Assembly (NCBI GenBank): GCA_958450325.1
Contig: OY288245.1
Location: 66,699,441 to 66,763,440, forward strand
Length of the DNA stretch: 64,000 nucleotides
Source of the DNA: Agrostemma githago
Taxonomy: Eukaryota; Streptophyta; Magnoliopsida; Caryophyllales; Caryophyllaceae
Direction: 5' to 3'
Numbering within the stretch: the first letter of the stretch is position 1; each line of letters starts with the position of its first letter. The translations under genes were made by a program, and so were the position numbers. The notes beneath the pieces were generated by a model. That model worked only from the letters and a program-made list of their open reading frames with translations, did no database searches and was not told the DNA's origin. This document shows, one piece after another, positions 11,201-22,901 of this stretch.

Positions 11201-14200
11201 CCAGCATAGAAGTGTTCACTATGCTGGAGTTAAAGTAAAGGGTTTCAGGATCATTACCATGCCAAGCCGCCAAGGTAATAATTGGTAATGGCATTGATCC
11301 CAGTGACTGCTTTTACTAGTGATCATTACTTAAATTATTTCATCTGTGATAAACAAGCTTTCTACAACTTATTTCACCAAGTGCTCTGTTAACACTTAGT
11401 GTTGAAGTCCTTTGCTGCATTAGTAGACCATTCTCATGGGTAAGAAATGCATGAATAAACATCCCGGCTTTCATAAGGATGTTCGATGCTAAAATGTAAC
11501 TTTTCATGATCATCCCTCTTTGTTGGAATGGCTGCAACTGACTTTGCTTGTGAAGCTGGCCTGTGTGGCGCATATGTATTCTGTTTGTCTCTCCCATTTC
11601 AAAGTTGGTTATATGGAAGGTAGTTAACTGTTCATGCATGATCAGTAGTAGGCAATGTTATTGAAATTCTTTTTTGGCTGGATTTTGTAGGTGATTTTGG
11701 GTCAATAAGTAATTTTTTGTATGTCGTGGTTTTACAATCAGATCTTATGGACACTTATGTTTGGTAGTACTGTCTTTGATTTGGATGATATCTGTAAAAT
11801 TCGGTGTCATGGAGGATCATCATTCATCACTCCTGAGGGCTGAGGGTGGAGAGTCTGATAAAGGCTCAGGGATACAGATTCTAGTATTCTTTGCTCAAGC
11901 TAAGATTGCCCTTAGTACCTTGTTGGTTAATAAATTACCCAGGGAACCATTCTTTTTCTTCCACTACATACCACTTTAACACTGTGCAACTTCTTGGCAC
12001 TTTTACATTTTTCTACTATGCTTTTCATTGGTGAAGAGATTTGAAAGTCCAGAATATATGTGAAGTCTACCAGTCTTTCAATGATGCAGTATTTGTTGAA
12101 AATGATATTTTGGTGCGGTAAAGTTAGGCAAATGCAAGGAACTGGAGCAACTGACTTGGTTTACAGTTTGATTAGGAGTTAGTTGCAATAGCGATGTTTG
12201 TTCTTTTTTAGCGATGTTTGTTCTTTAGGCTGAATGTTATCTGAAATTGATTTTGTTTTATTCTATATAATATTACATCTAATAATAGTGTCCATATAGA
12301 AAAGCATTCTTCTTTAAATGGTATGTTTTCTAATTTTGGCAGAATTCTGTATCATTTAAAGCAACAACATTTAAAACATTCTTATGAAGCCACCTCATCA
12401 ATAGTTTCCCTACATTCTGATGACTTGACGACCTCAGATATTGATTCTTTTTAGCCGACCCCAAATCTTTTTGGGACTAAGGCTCTGATGTTGTTGCTAC
12501 AAAATTTGATTTAATTTGTGGGTGACCAACTCTGATTTCGCAACATTATTTTTTTAAAATTTTGTGTAGAAATTTGAAATTTTAGACTACATAAAGTATG
12601 TAGGTTAATTTGTTCACATTTAGAAACTGTATAGCAGATTGCATTCATTTATTGTCAGTGAATTATTTTAAAAATTTCAATGTTAAAAATACCAGTTTAC
12701 ATAAATATATTTTCAACTTTAAATATTACTCCGTAGTATTTTGATTTAAATTAGTAATTATAAAATGTCATATTACGTGTCTGTGTAGGTTAACCCTTAA
12801 ATTATGAATTACATATACTCCCTCTGTTCACTATCTTTTGCCTCGTTTCATTAAAATACTCCTCACAAATAATGATGAAACGGGGCAATGTTGTCTGAAT
12901 GTTGCCTGAATGTTGTCTGAATGTTGCCCTAGGCATGGCTGAATGTTGTCCATAGACAAGCATTTTTTTAAATGGAATGTTTTCTAATTTTAGCGGAATG
13001 TTATTTTATTACAAAACAGGTATTGGAGAAGGATCTGGCTGTCTTTGGATTTTTTGTCGCCCTAGGCAGAAGTACACGGTCATTCCTAGCTGCAAATGGT
13101 TTTGATAAAATTGATGAACCAGTTGAATGCTTCATCAGGTCTGTCCTAGACTGGATCTGAATAAAGTTCTCTCGCTTTTTATCATGAATAGTGACCTTTA
13201 TTTGTGTGTGCCATTTGTCAGATATTTTGTCAGTGGATGTGTGCTATATTATCCACAGCTCTCTCCAATCAGTTCTTATGAACTGTATGTAGAAGTAAGC
13301 GTGCTTTAGTGTGATCAGCTAAAGACATCATCGTGTAGGTTAAAACATGTAAATCTGTGATCTGATTCTGCAGGTAGTGTGTGAAGAGCTCGATTGGCTT
13401 CCTTTCTATCCCGGTTACAGCAACACCCCCAAAAACATGCATGGGCATGAAAGGCAGTCTGACGGTCCTCCAAATCCAGAAGCTGTTCAAAAGGCATTAG
13501 AAGTTTGTTCGCAATGGACCCGGGTCTTCATTAAACATAGTAAATGGGTAGAAAACCCTTCCAATGTGAAGGCAGCACAGTTTCTTTCGAAGGGGTAATA
13601 TTTGTGTTTCATTGAACTTGGATTTTTTTTTTTCCGGTATTGCTTTCACACATTTACATTCCTTAATCATTTGTTCTTTTTTTGTCATAGACTGAACACA
13701 CTTGGGAGATCCATGGAGGAACTAGGCCTGCTAAAGTGAGTTTATGCTCTTCGTATATATGTTCTTAAGTGTGTAAATGGTGACAGGAGTGGCAGAAAGA
13801 AAATATTTTAAAATGAGCCTAATTGAACCGAACAATCCTATCTCATGTTCCACTTCTAGTACAATTAGCCCTTGGCAGAGTTATATTGCATAATGTAAGA
13901 CATTAAATCTCTGTTACTGCTCTAAACCAAGATGTTTTCTACATATAATGAATTTAGCAAGTGCATTTCCCATATGTTTCCCCTAAAAAAAAGCTGGCAT
14001 ATTCGTTCTCAGACTGCTAGATGGCTTCATGAAGAGCAATGGGTTTGTCATGGCTGTCTAGAAGGTTTTTCTGCAGTAATATAGGTTTGAGTGGAAGAAA
14101 AGTTGGAATGGAACTTCATTCAAATGATCACAAGTGCATGGTATATACCATGTTTGACTGTGTGCTATATTCGTTAGTTGATAGGTACCAAGTTTTACTG

Positions 14201-17200
14201 TGGGCTACAGCCAAGGATGTCTGGAGGATACATACCATATATGGATCTGAACCAACCTGTAATTTTGTATCAAATATGCACCAGTCTTTATAAGAGCAAC
14301 ATCGTCAACAACAATAACAACCACAATTTTTTTAATATCAGCCACAAATTTAGTTTCAGTGAATGTCTATACTATCCGTACAACCTGGTGTGGCCTTATG
14401 TTCAACTTAGAGTACTTGCTTTTTGGCTTATCAACACTATATGCGCATTGAAGTAATGATGCATACAAATACCAGATTTTTTTTTAATTCCAGTAAACTG
14501 AGCTAATTGTTGCCATATGTTTGTCAAACTTGACTTGGCTGCATTTATCAGGAGCAAGTCTAACAATTCTGTTCAGAATGCTGAATCTGTTTCTAGCTTC
14601 AACTCTAGGCGGGATCCAGATTCTTTTGACAAGGTATATTAGTTTGTTGACTGCGTATCTAGTCTTCATACAGGTGCCCTCATTAGTAAGCTTCTTAGTG
14701 ATAATAGTTGTATACCTATCCCTGGCTATCGTTTTTTAAAATTATTTGTTGGGCTAAGGAAAAAGTTCTCTTCGTGTCTTCACAATACCATTTTCATCAT
14801 TTTTTTCTTCAATGAAGAGCGCACTTAGTTACATTACAATAGGGGGGATTCAAACCTGAGACATATTGTCCAGGGTACCTAGTCGTAACCACTAGGCTAA
14901 GACATCTTCGATATTTTCTTCCATTCTTATTGAGGAATTCAGATCAATCTTATCTTGTTATGACTATGATTCCATAATAGGCGTTAGAAAATGTAGAAGA
15001 AGCTTTGGTTAAATTGGAGAAGTTGCTCCAGGAGATGCATGTATCCAGTTCTGGCTCTGGAAAAGAACAATTGAAAGCTGCTTGCTCTGATCTTGAGAAA
15101 ATCAGGAAGCTTAAGAAAGAAGCTGAGTTTCTTGAAGCATCTTTTAGGGCTAAGGCAGCTTGTCTTCAGGAGGTAATGAATGTTCTATTGGGCTGCTTAT
15201 GTTTGTCTATTCATTGATCTATTTTCCTGTAAGCCTTCTGCATTATCATAAAAACCTGCATGAGAACTGATTCAGCCCAAACTATTTTTCGGTATATGAC
15301 GTAAAAAATCTTCACGCATGACCTGCACGACTGAACAACTTATATATCTAAGCGTAGGGGGCCCAATTTGACCTAAAATTAGATAAAATCATGCAAAATA
15401 TGTATAATGATTCTTAATGTATAGTTGTTGTCCCAGCTTCCCTGCTGCCATTTTATTTTTGGACTTATATGCTGTATTGATGAACTAGGAAAATGATGGT
15501 GCTGAATCAATTGCTAATAATGAAAGAGGCAAATTTAAAAATGGCAAAGATAGAAGCCAGGGTGTGGCTGATGTGGAAAAAAACAACGGGTATGTGATCA
15601 GAAGTCAAACAAGTTTCATGAGGGATATTGTAATGATGTTCGTAAACTTAACATAAAATCTTGTGAATCTTATGTCATGAGGCTCAACACGTGAAACTTC
15701 TTTTTTGGAGCTTTCAGTAATCCTCGTGGTTTGTGGGCCTTTCTTGTCCGTGATCCAATGAAGAAGTCTTCCGGTGACTCTTTGAAGGATGCTAATATAA
15801 TTGTATGTACCAACTTACAATATTCCCTGATTGTTTGATACTTCCTGGATTCTGAGCATTTATAAGCGTTTTCAAAAATGGAAATCTTTTGGCTCTCAAT
15901 TGTACTTTTATCCTATGATTCTGTGATGAGAAAAAGCATGAGTGCCAGATGCTCTAGTTTAAATTTGCTGGTTTATGGTTACATTTCGAATTTTCGAGGG
16001 GGAAGGAAGGTTGGTTATGTGTTGTACAGAGAGATGATGTTGGTCATAGGAAGGGATCAAGCTAATGATTGGCACCTGTTTCGATTATGAAAACAACTGT
16101 GGAACTGTCATCTCCCTAAAGAGCGACCTGGTCTCGTGACTCGTGAGTTGTAGGAGAAGGATTATCTACCTAATACAAAGATTTTTACAACTGACTGCTT
16201 CTGGGAGTTCTGTTTCCCTTCCATCTGTAACTTGATATACGAACCCTTAGTTTTACATCTTAAGACCTGGCTTCTCTCGTGTCAAGGAATCTGTGTTGTG
16301 GAAGGCATGGTTACTAGATTCGCTATAAATGTGCCCTTACTGATTTGCGATTCGCAGTGTATCCGAGGGAATCCAGTAACCCTGGTATAACTTTGAGTAC
16401 GTATGTAACAAATAAAATAGATTAAAAAGGGGGAAACGTTTAGTTTTGTCTTGTGGTCTTGTGAACCTGTGGTTTGCCCTATGATTCTTTGGTCGGCTTG
16501 TATTCTGGGTGAGTTTTCTTTCATAATCTTTTGCCTTCAATGCATGAACCTTTCCCATCACTTTTATTCCTAAGCTTAACTTGGTGCGGGAGGGGTTAAG
16601 ATGAAGTTCATTGATTGATGAATGCATGCTTTGACCCTTGATTAGATATACTATTTTTTTATCGCTTCTCTTGTTTGATGATATTAGTTTATGTGAAAAG
16701 GTGGTTGTCCTGTCTTCTTTCCTAGTTTTTTTTTATAGTTGGGTTTTAAGAGATCCTCGCGAGAAGTTATCTATGTTTGCATTGACTCCATTGAGTTACA
16801 TGGCAGGGCCTGAGGTTAAATGGAGTGGTTAAGTACCTGAATTTCACTCGTAAGCTATGCTAAGATTAGAACTTTTAAATGTGGCATTAAGTTCATGACA
16901 CGGGCGAGCTTTTTTGGTGTATTCTTTTCACTTCACTGAATATCAAGTCATGTGCTAATTGGGGTTATATGTGGAACGTTTTGTTTGAGCGCATGATTCC
17001 TGACTTCCTGTTGATAAGTAGTTTAAAGTATTTATACGGTGAGGCAACATATTTGTGTGGGGTTAGAAATAGCCGGATATCTAGAAGATTGTAATGAACT
17101 TCTATCATGTATTGCCTTCCCCCCAAAATTCTTTGAGACTTGTTGACTTGTTGTGGCACCCCGAGATAGGGTTTTCCTCAGTTGTAGACTCCTCTTCTCA

Positions 17201-20200
17201 TCCATTCTTGACCTCTGTTCTTAATAGGTTGGATTGCCCTAGTCCCACTGTTTCTCATGTGGGCTTTTGTCTAGTACTTCTCTGATTCGTTTGCTTCTTT
17301 ACATTTGATTAAAAATCTAAAATATGCCTCACTAAATAATAAAATGTACAGAACTAAATAAAGTATAGCTTGTTGTATGCTATATAAAATATAGCTGCAT
17401 CTGCCATCTGATTTTAGTGTGAACTTTAGAGGAAACATGTTTTGAGTATTGCCTTTCTGTAATGCAGGAAGATACATCCTTATCTAATATGTCGAGTGGA
17501 GATAATGGAAAGTCAGATTCTTCAGAAATTCACCGTTTTGAACTATTGAGGAGTGAGCTCATGGAGCTTGAAAAACGTGTTCAAAGAAGCACAAACCAGT
17601 CTGAAAGTGAAGAGGTACCTTGGTTAACCTATGGTCTTTCATTTACATCTTTGGTTGACATGATGTTTCAATAATTTACCTGAACCTAGTGTCTGGCATA
17701 TCCTGATTGCTCAGCAATACCTTTTTGTGATGAAAGAGTTTCTGAAAGTGCTAGCATATTTTTTCAATGATTGATGGGACTATGGGCTGCTGTCTTGTTA
17801 ATCATTATAATCCTTGAATTACTTGATATGTCGCATGATAACAATCCTTTAATTTGATCTGTTTATTCATTTTTAAATGTATGCAGTAAAAATTGTCCTT
17901 ATTCCTGACCTATTACTCTTAAGTGGGTCTCATCTTTCAGATCCCTTTGACTGAATTTTTATTGAGGGCCACTGATTGGAAGTCTGTTAAAGGCGATGAT
18001 CCTGATGAGTGGATATTAGCTTTCTGTAAATCATTTGTGGATAAATAAAATGAACCACATATTTGCTACTCCAGTTGAAAGGTTGTCACTAACTCGGTGT
18101 GGTGTCATCAAATTTTTGATTTCACGTTTTCTCAATCTATGTCAAATTTTCCGCTTTTTTTTTTTCTGAGTCTGCATAAATAATTCAAATGGATTAATGA
18201 GTTCTGTTATTGTTGGAGAATATGTGATTGTAAATGGGAGTAGTGAGGTAATACCACTACCAGCACCACTACCACCACCACCACTAGAATAGTACATTCT
18301 CGAGTGACCTAGATATGGAGTATATGTTTCTCTATCTACACCTGGAACACTCACAACTCTTCTAGAATAGTCTAGTACTTCTACATTATTCTAGAACATT
18401 CTAGACACTTCAAGAATATTCTAAAATAACCTATGAAAGTCTCATATTCCAACATATATCCTTAAGAATTCTAACACTTCTCCTTAAGACTTTTAAGGTA
18501 ACACCAAGCTTGCACCAGAAGAATTCGAACCTACTAAATGTGTTACTCCGTATATGTTTCTCTCTGTACACCTGGAACATTCATAACTATTCTAGAATAG
18601 TCTAGTACTTCTACATTATAGATGACTCTACATTATTCTAGAACATTCTAGACACTTCAAGAATATTCTAAAACAACCTATGAAAGTTTCATATTCTAAC
18701 ATATATCCTTAAGAATTCTAATACTTCTCCTTAAGACTTTTAAGGTAACGCCAAGCTTGCACCAGAAGAATACGAATCTTGTTTTTGATAGAGCCTTTGT
18801 CTAAATGCCAGATAGGCGGAACTCGGTCGGATAATGAATGAGCTTCACTTTCTTCTTACTCCATGTCATGAAGTACATGGAACTTGATCTTCATAGGATT
18901 TGTCTTAGCTAAACAGACTGGATTTTTTTGGAAATGGCATTGGCCGACTTATTATCCGCCAGAACTTCAGTTGCCTCATCTTGCTCGTAGGCTAAATCCG
19001 CCAATATTTTCCTTTTCCGTATCACATGATTAACAGCTGTAGAGAGTGCTAGATACTCTGCTAATCGGCTTCCCATGCCCACTGTCACTGGCTATATTGT
19101 TTCCCCTGTTGAATTCAGTGAATGGGACCCTATGATAAGTTAATAATAACATTAGTGATCCTAACAAAGAATAATCCTTTGTCTGGATGAAAGGATTCAG
19201 AGGGAAATGGGCGGTGGCAATTTTTTTTTGTCTGGTTAGCAATATGGGGTGGAACAAATTTGGAGGTAGGGGGATCCCTATATCTTCCTCTTGCTGAGAC
19301 AATTTCCACCATAGGAAGTATTTAGGAAAACTCACTAGCTTCACTCTCCCTCCACTTCCCTCCTATTTTTGTGTTGATAGAAACTTCAAGTGTATACTCC
19401 GACAGAAAAAGTTGCCTTGCAATGATAAATTTTGCAGCACTGCATTGATGGATGTAATATTTTTTGAAGCTGTTTGATATAATAGGTACAACTCTATTTG
19501 TACGTAGATGTGATGCCGTTAAAGAGATTTTAATTTTATAGTGGTGGCTAGTGTGGTTCGGCTTTGTATACTTGTATTCCTGAAGACTGGCTTAAACTTT
19601 ATTCTGTAAGATTTATGATTGTAGTTAGTAATGAAACCTTGTTTCAATCTTTTCAGGATATTGAGCGTGTCAGTATACTTAGAGGCTCTGAACTTGTGCC
19701 AGTGCAAAAGAATGGGAGCTTAATTGAAAAATCACTTGAAAAGCTTAAAGAGACAAGCACGGTATGTGCACACCTTCCATAAAAGTACATCCCTGAGGGG
19801 GGGAGTTTCAATAGCCGTAGTTATGAGCACTTAACGCAAAAAGTTGACCTTTAATCCAGGTCACTTTATTGATTTTGGTACAAGTTTTGGGTTTTATGTT
19901 CGGATTTGGTTTTTATTTAGCCTTCTCGTTCATAAATTACACTTCATGCCATTTTGTTCCTGTCACCTTTTCAAAGTTCATCTCACTAGCTTAAGTGGGA
20001 GTGGAACAGAGGTTAGCAATTACGGAGTACTTTATGTGCTTGAAATGATTATTTATCTGCAGGATGTTTGGCAAGGCACTCAACTTTTAGCTATTGATAC
20101 GGTTGCTGCTTCAGGGCTTCTCAGGAGGGCAGTAATTGGTGATGAGTTAACTGACAAGGAAAAGAAGTTTTTCCAAAGAACTCTCACTGACCTTGCATCA

Positions 20201-20820
20201 GTTGTTCCTATTGGAATTCTGATGCTCCTTCCCGTGAGTTACTTTTTTGCCAGCTGCTACAGGATCAATCAAATTTTATTTTATTGAATATGGATATTGT
20301 GATTTTCAACAACTTGTTGGCCGAGTCCAGGAAAATGCTATTCTTCCTGTTTTTAAAATAAGTTACATCTGTTATGCTTCTTAATTAGTTTGACTTCTTA
20401 CTTCTTAGGTTAAGGCATTTGACGTCTGGCAACTTAAATTTTCTTTCAAACAAAAGTTAAAGCACCTCCGTAAATTGTTTTAGAAAGATAACAATAAATT
20501 TGAATACAAACAGCCACAGGGAGTTATCATTCACTGACTTAGTAGCTCTTATTTTTGGCAGGTGACTGCAGTTGGGCATGCGGCTATGTTGGCTGCCATC
20601 CAAAGATATGTGCCGGCCTTGGTATGTTCTAATCCAATTTGAATTGACTAGTGAGTATCACATAAGACCCTTGTCGACTTAATGATGATCTCTCATGCAG
20701 ATACCATCGACGTATGGGTCAGAAAGGTTACAGCTGCTAAGGCAGCTGGAGAAAATGAAACAGACAGGAAATGGTGATGCCAGGCTCAAGGATGATGTTG
20801 AGGAATCCGCTCAAAGATAA
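5251..20820 (+). CDS. LETM1-like organellar inner-membrane protein, 18 coding exons, 896 aa
   Basis: Exons: 5251-5291, 6286-6766, 7577-7668, 9488-9649, 9751-10144, 13020-13138, 13222-13294, 13374-13594, 13691-13735, 14552-14633, 14981-15172, 15489-15589, 15718-15802, 17468-17614, 19657-19761, 20063-20233, 20562-20621, 20701-20820. All phases agree and all borders are GT-AG. The N-terminus (MSTKLHHHCFLSPSTSTR) is S/T/H/K-rich and acid-poor, like a transit peptide. Residues 571-634 are coiled-coil (ALENVEEALVKLEKLLQEM). Residues ~781-880 carry the LETM1 core: GDELTDKEKKFFQRTLTDL, a hydrophobic helix (~827-850, VVPIGILMLLPV), then RYVPALIPSTYG. LETM1 proteins act in K+/H+ or Ca2+ homeostasis at inner membranes; this long plant subgroup (like At3g11560/At5g06220) is less studied and may be plastid-located (inference). 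Introns 1, 3, 5, 13 and 14 exceed 900 bp and hold transposon remnants. Confidence 0.9.
7669..9487. other. Intron 3 of the LETM1-like gene
   Basis: This 1.8-kb intron has no open frame worth calling. Near 8430-8465 the phrase TTTTGTACCCGTGCTATGCAC matches a widespread plant repeat signature, but I could not define its borders. Confidence 0.35.
12415..12500 (+). repeat. 3' end of an Au-like SINE or related RTE-tail repeat (intron 5)
   Basis: The sequence TTAGCCGACCCCAAATC, then TTTTTGGGACTAAGGCTCTG, then a short TGTTGTTGC tail, matches the conserved 3' end of Au-type plant SINEs, which terminate in TTG repeats. No 5' half is recognisable, so this is a truncated or decayed copy inside intron 5 (10145-13019), which otherwise holds no gene. 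Confidence 0.5.
12818..12950. repeat. Decayed Stowaway-like end and an 11-bp minisatellite
   Basis: TACTCCCTCTGTTCACTATC (12819-12838) resembles a Stowaway MITE end, but no matching right end survives. It runs into a minisatellite: TGTTGTCTGAA-type units start at 12889, 12900, 12911 and 12922 (11 bp apart), with one more TGTTGTCC after a short gap. Confidence 0.5.
14780..14912 (-). mobile_element. tRNA-derived SINE-like insertion in intron 10
   Basis: Read on the minus strand from ~14912, TTAGCCTAGTGGTTACGA (A-box-like) is followed ~40 nt later by GGTTTGAATCCC (B-box-like), the spacing of an RNA polymerase III internal promoter. An A-rich tail follows near 14790-14805 (T-run on the plus strand). 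There is no tRNA cloverleaf, so this reads as a SINE head rather than a tRNA gene. The exact ends are not determined. Confidence 0.5.
17941..18048 (+). other. Candidate alternative terminal exon of the LETM1-like gene
   Basis: Within intron 14, a good acceptor (CTCATCTTTCAG ending at 17940) precedes 35 codons in the correct phase (IPLTEFLLRATDWKSVKGDD...) that end in TAA at 18046-18048, closely followed by AATAAAATG, a poly(A)-signal-like sequence. If used, the product would be 780 residues and lack the whole LETM1 core. Alternatively a weak donor at 17986 (GTTAAA) would make a 45-nt in-frame cassette (17941-17985). The main gene model skips it. Evidence is splice-site and frame logic only. 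Confidence 0.35.
18260..19100 (-). mobile_element. Ty1/copia retrotransposon remnant in intron 14, antisense to the gene
   Basis: The minus strand at ~19072-18900 encodes a copia RNase H signature: SRLAEYLALSTAVNHVIR, then EQDEATEVLADNKSANAISK. Downstream on the same strand lie two direct copies of an LTR-like sequence starting TGTTGGAATATGA (at 18454) and TGTTAGAATATGA (at 18701), together with the adjoining CTTAAGGATATA segment. The repeated block is ~247 bp from start to start. Gag, integrase and most of RT are missing and the frame is broken, so this is a fossil. Confidence 0.75.
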
Positions 20821-21865
20821 AACCTTGTCCACATATAACAATATTGTAAATTTGTTCTTTAGCTAATGAGTAAACCTGGTGTCTGGAGCTCCTGAACCAG
20901 AAGGACGGCAATGGGGAAGTCCTCGATAGGATGGAGTGGCACGGGACAGATGAGTATGACGGCTGATTAGAAGCGGAGACCTTCATTGTGGCAGTCTCTA
21001 TTGTCATCATCGTGATGCTTTGTTTTGTTCTTCTCGGGTGGTTCATCCGTTATTCAGATGTTGACTGTATCATCGTCCACGTTCTATTCCAGCAAATTTA
21101 CCAGTGCCTACTTTTGTAAATACTAAACAATTTAAGCGCTTGTTCCTGAAGAAAAAAGTAATTTAGTGTCTGTAGGGGGCAAAAGATCTGAATAGTGAAA
21201 GCCAAAATATCACAGGAGATTTAGCCGCAATTAAAGGTAGAAAGAGGTGCTCATATAATCATACTGTACTCGTACTCGTACTCATACTCGTACCCCTACT
21301 CATACTAGTAGGGAAGGAGACCGATATAGCAGGCCCGCCCAAGCGTGAAGGTGTGGGGAAGCGCTAAATCAATTGAAAAAATGCACTAATAACTGTGGAG
21401 ATTAGAGTCATGATGCATGATGAGGGAAGTGAAGGTGTAATGACAGATTTACTGACATGTATATATGTACTCCTGACACTAGAATTGGGAGGCCTGGAGC
21501 AATAGTCATGCTTCTGGACTTCTGGTCATTGCGATATGAAAGTAGATAGACGTAATTACTTTTTCAAGTACATCGGTTAGGTCCTATTCTTTCTGGTTGA
21601 AATTAACTGAATTGAAAGTGTTTAAATTATATTGAATTGAATGAATCTGAACTAAATTCAACTGAATTGGAAAGTTCATAAATAAATAAATAAATAAATA
21701 ATAATAACAATAATGTACTGCTCATGCGGATTTAGAAATTATATGTCTCAGACTCTCATGATGTCGGGCATGCGTAGCTGGTTTTATTTTTACTTGAATT
21801 AGCTTTGTTATTGCTAAACAAATAGTATCTCGATTGTCCACCATTTTATTGTAAAATTTGTTTTG

Positions 21866-21866
<1 letters not shown>
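20821..21866 (+). other. 3' UTR of the LETM1-like gene and intergenic DNA
   Basis: After the stop at 20818-20820 the sequence is non-coding. Simple-sequence tracts occur: a degenerate TACTCG repeat (~21265-21312), an AAAT repeat (21681-21700) and an AAT repeat (21867-21905). A GAATTGAA-rich stretch (21585-21680) resembles half of the MITE family at 27.7 kb. No poly(A) site can be fixed. Confidence 0.4.
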
Positions 21867-21905
<39 letters not shown>

Positions 21906-21906
<1 letters not shown>

Positions 21907-22900
21907 CTCTGAGATCGCTGCCCCCGGATTTGCCTTTGAGTCTGCCTTGAGTGGGTTCGTTGAGGCCACCGGTTCTGACTTCTTGAGTAACCCATCTGAG
22001 ATCACTGCCCCAAAACTTATGAAGAAATTGGCAGATATATATTTCACGAGGGTTGCTTCAGCGGCAGAATCTGTTTTCTCCTTGATTCCTCGACAGGTTG
22101 CCCTGTGGAAATCTCAGCAGGGGGACCATTCTTCGGACTGGTTGAGGGTTGTCCCTATTACTGGGCTCGGGCAAACCATGAACGGTCGGACATATCGCAG
22201 TGTGCTTAGCTACCGCCTTGGAGTCCCTCTGTTTCCGCTTTCCGGGACCTGCTCTTCTTGCCCCAGGGGCCTCAGAGACAATATTTTTGGTGATCACGCG
22301 GTTTCGTGTGCTGGTACTGTGGGGATTAAACATCGTCATAACCTTGTCCGTGACACACTGTTGGATATTTGCTTCCGGACCGGGATCTCTGCAGGTAAGG
22401 AGGTGGAGATTGGCCTCTGCGACGATAACGACAAGCCCTTGCGACCAGCCGACCTCCTGCTCTACTCGTGGGACAAGGGGCGTGATGTTTGTGTTGATCT
22501 GACTGGGTCCTCGCCCTTGACTCAGACTGGCCTCACCGCTTTTGAGCCCGAACGGGTCGTTGCTGATGCTGCCCGTCGTAAATGTGCCAAGTATCAGGCA
22601 CGCTGCACGGCGATCGGGTATGGTTTCTTACCTTTCTCCTTCTCCTCTATCGGCGAGCTCGACACGGATGTTGTTTCTCTGCTCCAGCGGATTCGGAAAT
22701 TTGCTTTATCTCAGGATGCTGGAGCGTGTGCCACAATTCATATTTTCACTAGAATTAGCTTTGGAATCGTTAAGGGAGTGGGGGCCCAGATAGTATCTCG
22801 GCTTCCCTCTAACTTTTTGTAATTTGTTCTGGTGTTTAATGTAAGTTCCGTTTTTATAAAAAAAAAAAAATATATAATAATAATAATAATAATATAATAA
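21906..22900 (+). mobile_element. Non-LTR retrotransposon, 5'-truncated copy 1
   Basis: The 3' part of a non-LTR retrotransposon: an open C-terminal coding segment (21908-22822), a very short 3' UTR and an A-rich then AAT-rich tail (22857-22900). It joins abruptly to an (AAT)n microsatellite on its 5' side (21867-21905), as expected for 5' truncation during target-primed reverse transcription. A second, longer copy of the family lies at 23575-26120. Confidence 0.8.
21908..22822 (+). pseudogene. Retrotransposon ORF C-terminus with zinc knuckle and restriction-like endonuclease motifs
   Basis: A 305-codon open frame without its own N-terminus; the reverse transcriptase part is absent. The order of motifs is C-x2-C-x10-H-x4-C (CSSC...DHAVSC, ~22250-22310), then HRHN (~22330), then PAD-x10-D followed by VCVDLTGSS (~22450-22510), then a region rich in basic and small residues (AARRKCAKYQARC) and a final GVGAQIVSRLP. 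A CCHC knuckle, an R/KHN motif and PD-x(10-14)-D in that order are the hallmark of the restriction-like endonuclease of R2/CRE/Dualen-type non-LTR elements. The frame is intact, so decay is recent or the copy is young. Because it is truncated it cannot encode a working element. The clade assignment is inferred from motifs only. Confidence 0.7.
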
Positions 22901-22901
22901 G

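Noticed and set aside
11340..11979. Open frames in intron 5 of the LETM1-like gene
   Set aside because: Flanking exons join in phase without them, they lack convincing splice sites, and no domain is recognisable.
14840..14910. Possible tRNA gene on the minus strand
   Set aside because: A-box and B-box-like segments are present, but there is no pairing acceptor stem or cloverleaf, and an A-rich tail follows; a SINE head fits better.
18142..18354. Minus-strand ORF with a glycine-rich run (SSGGGGSGAGSG)
   Set aside because: It is produced by an ACCACC/CCACTA simple repeat beside the copia LTR copy, without a family match.
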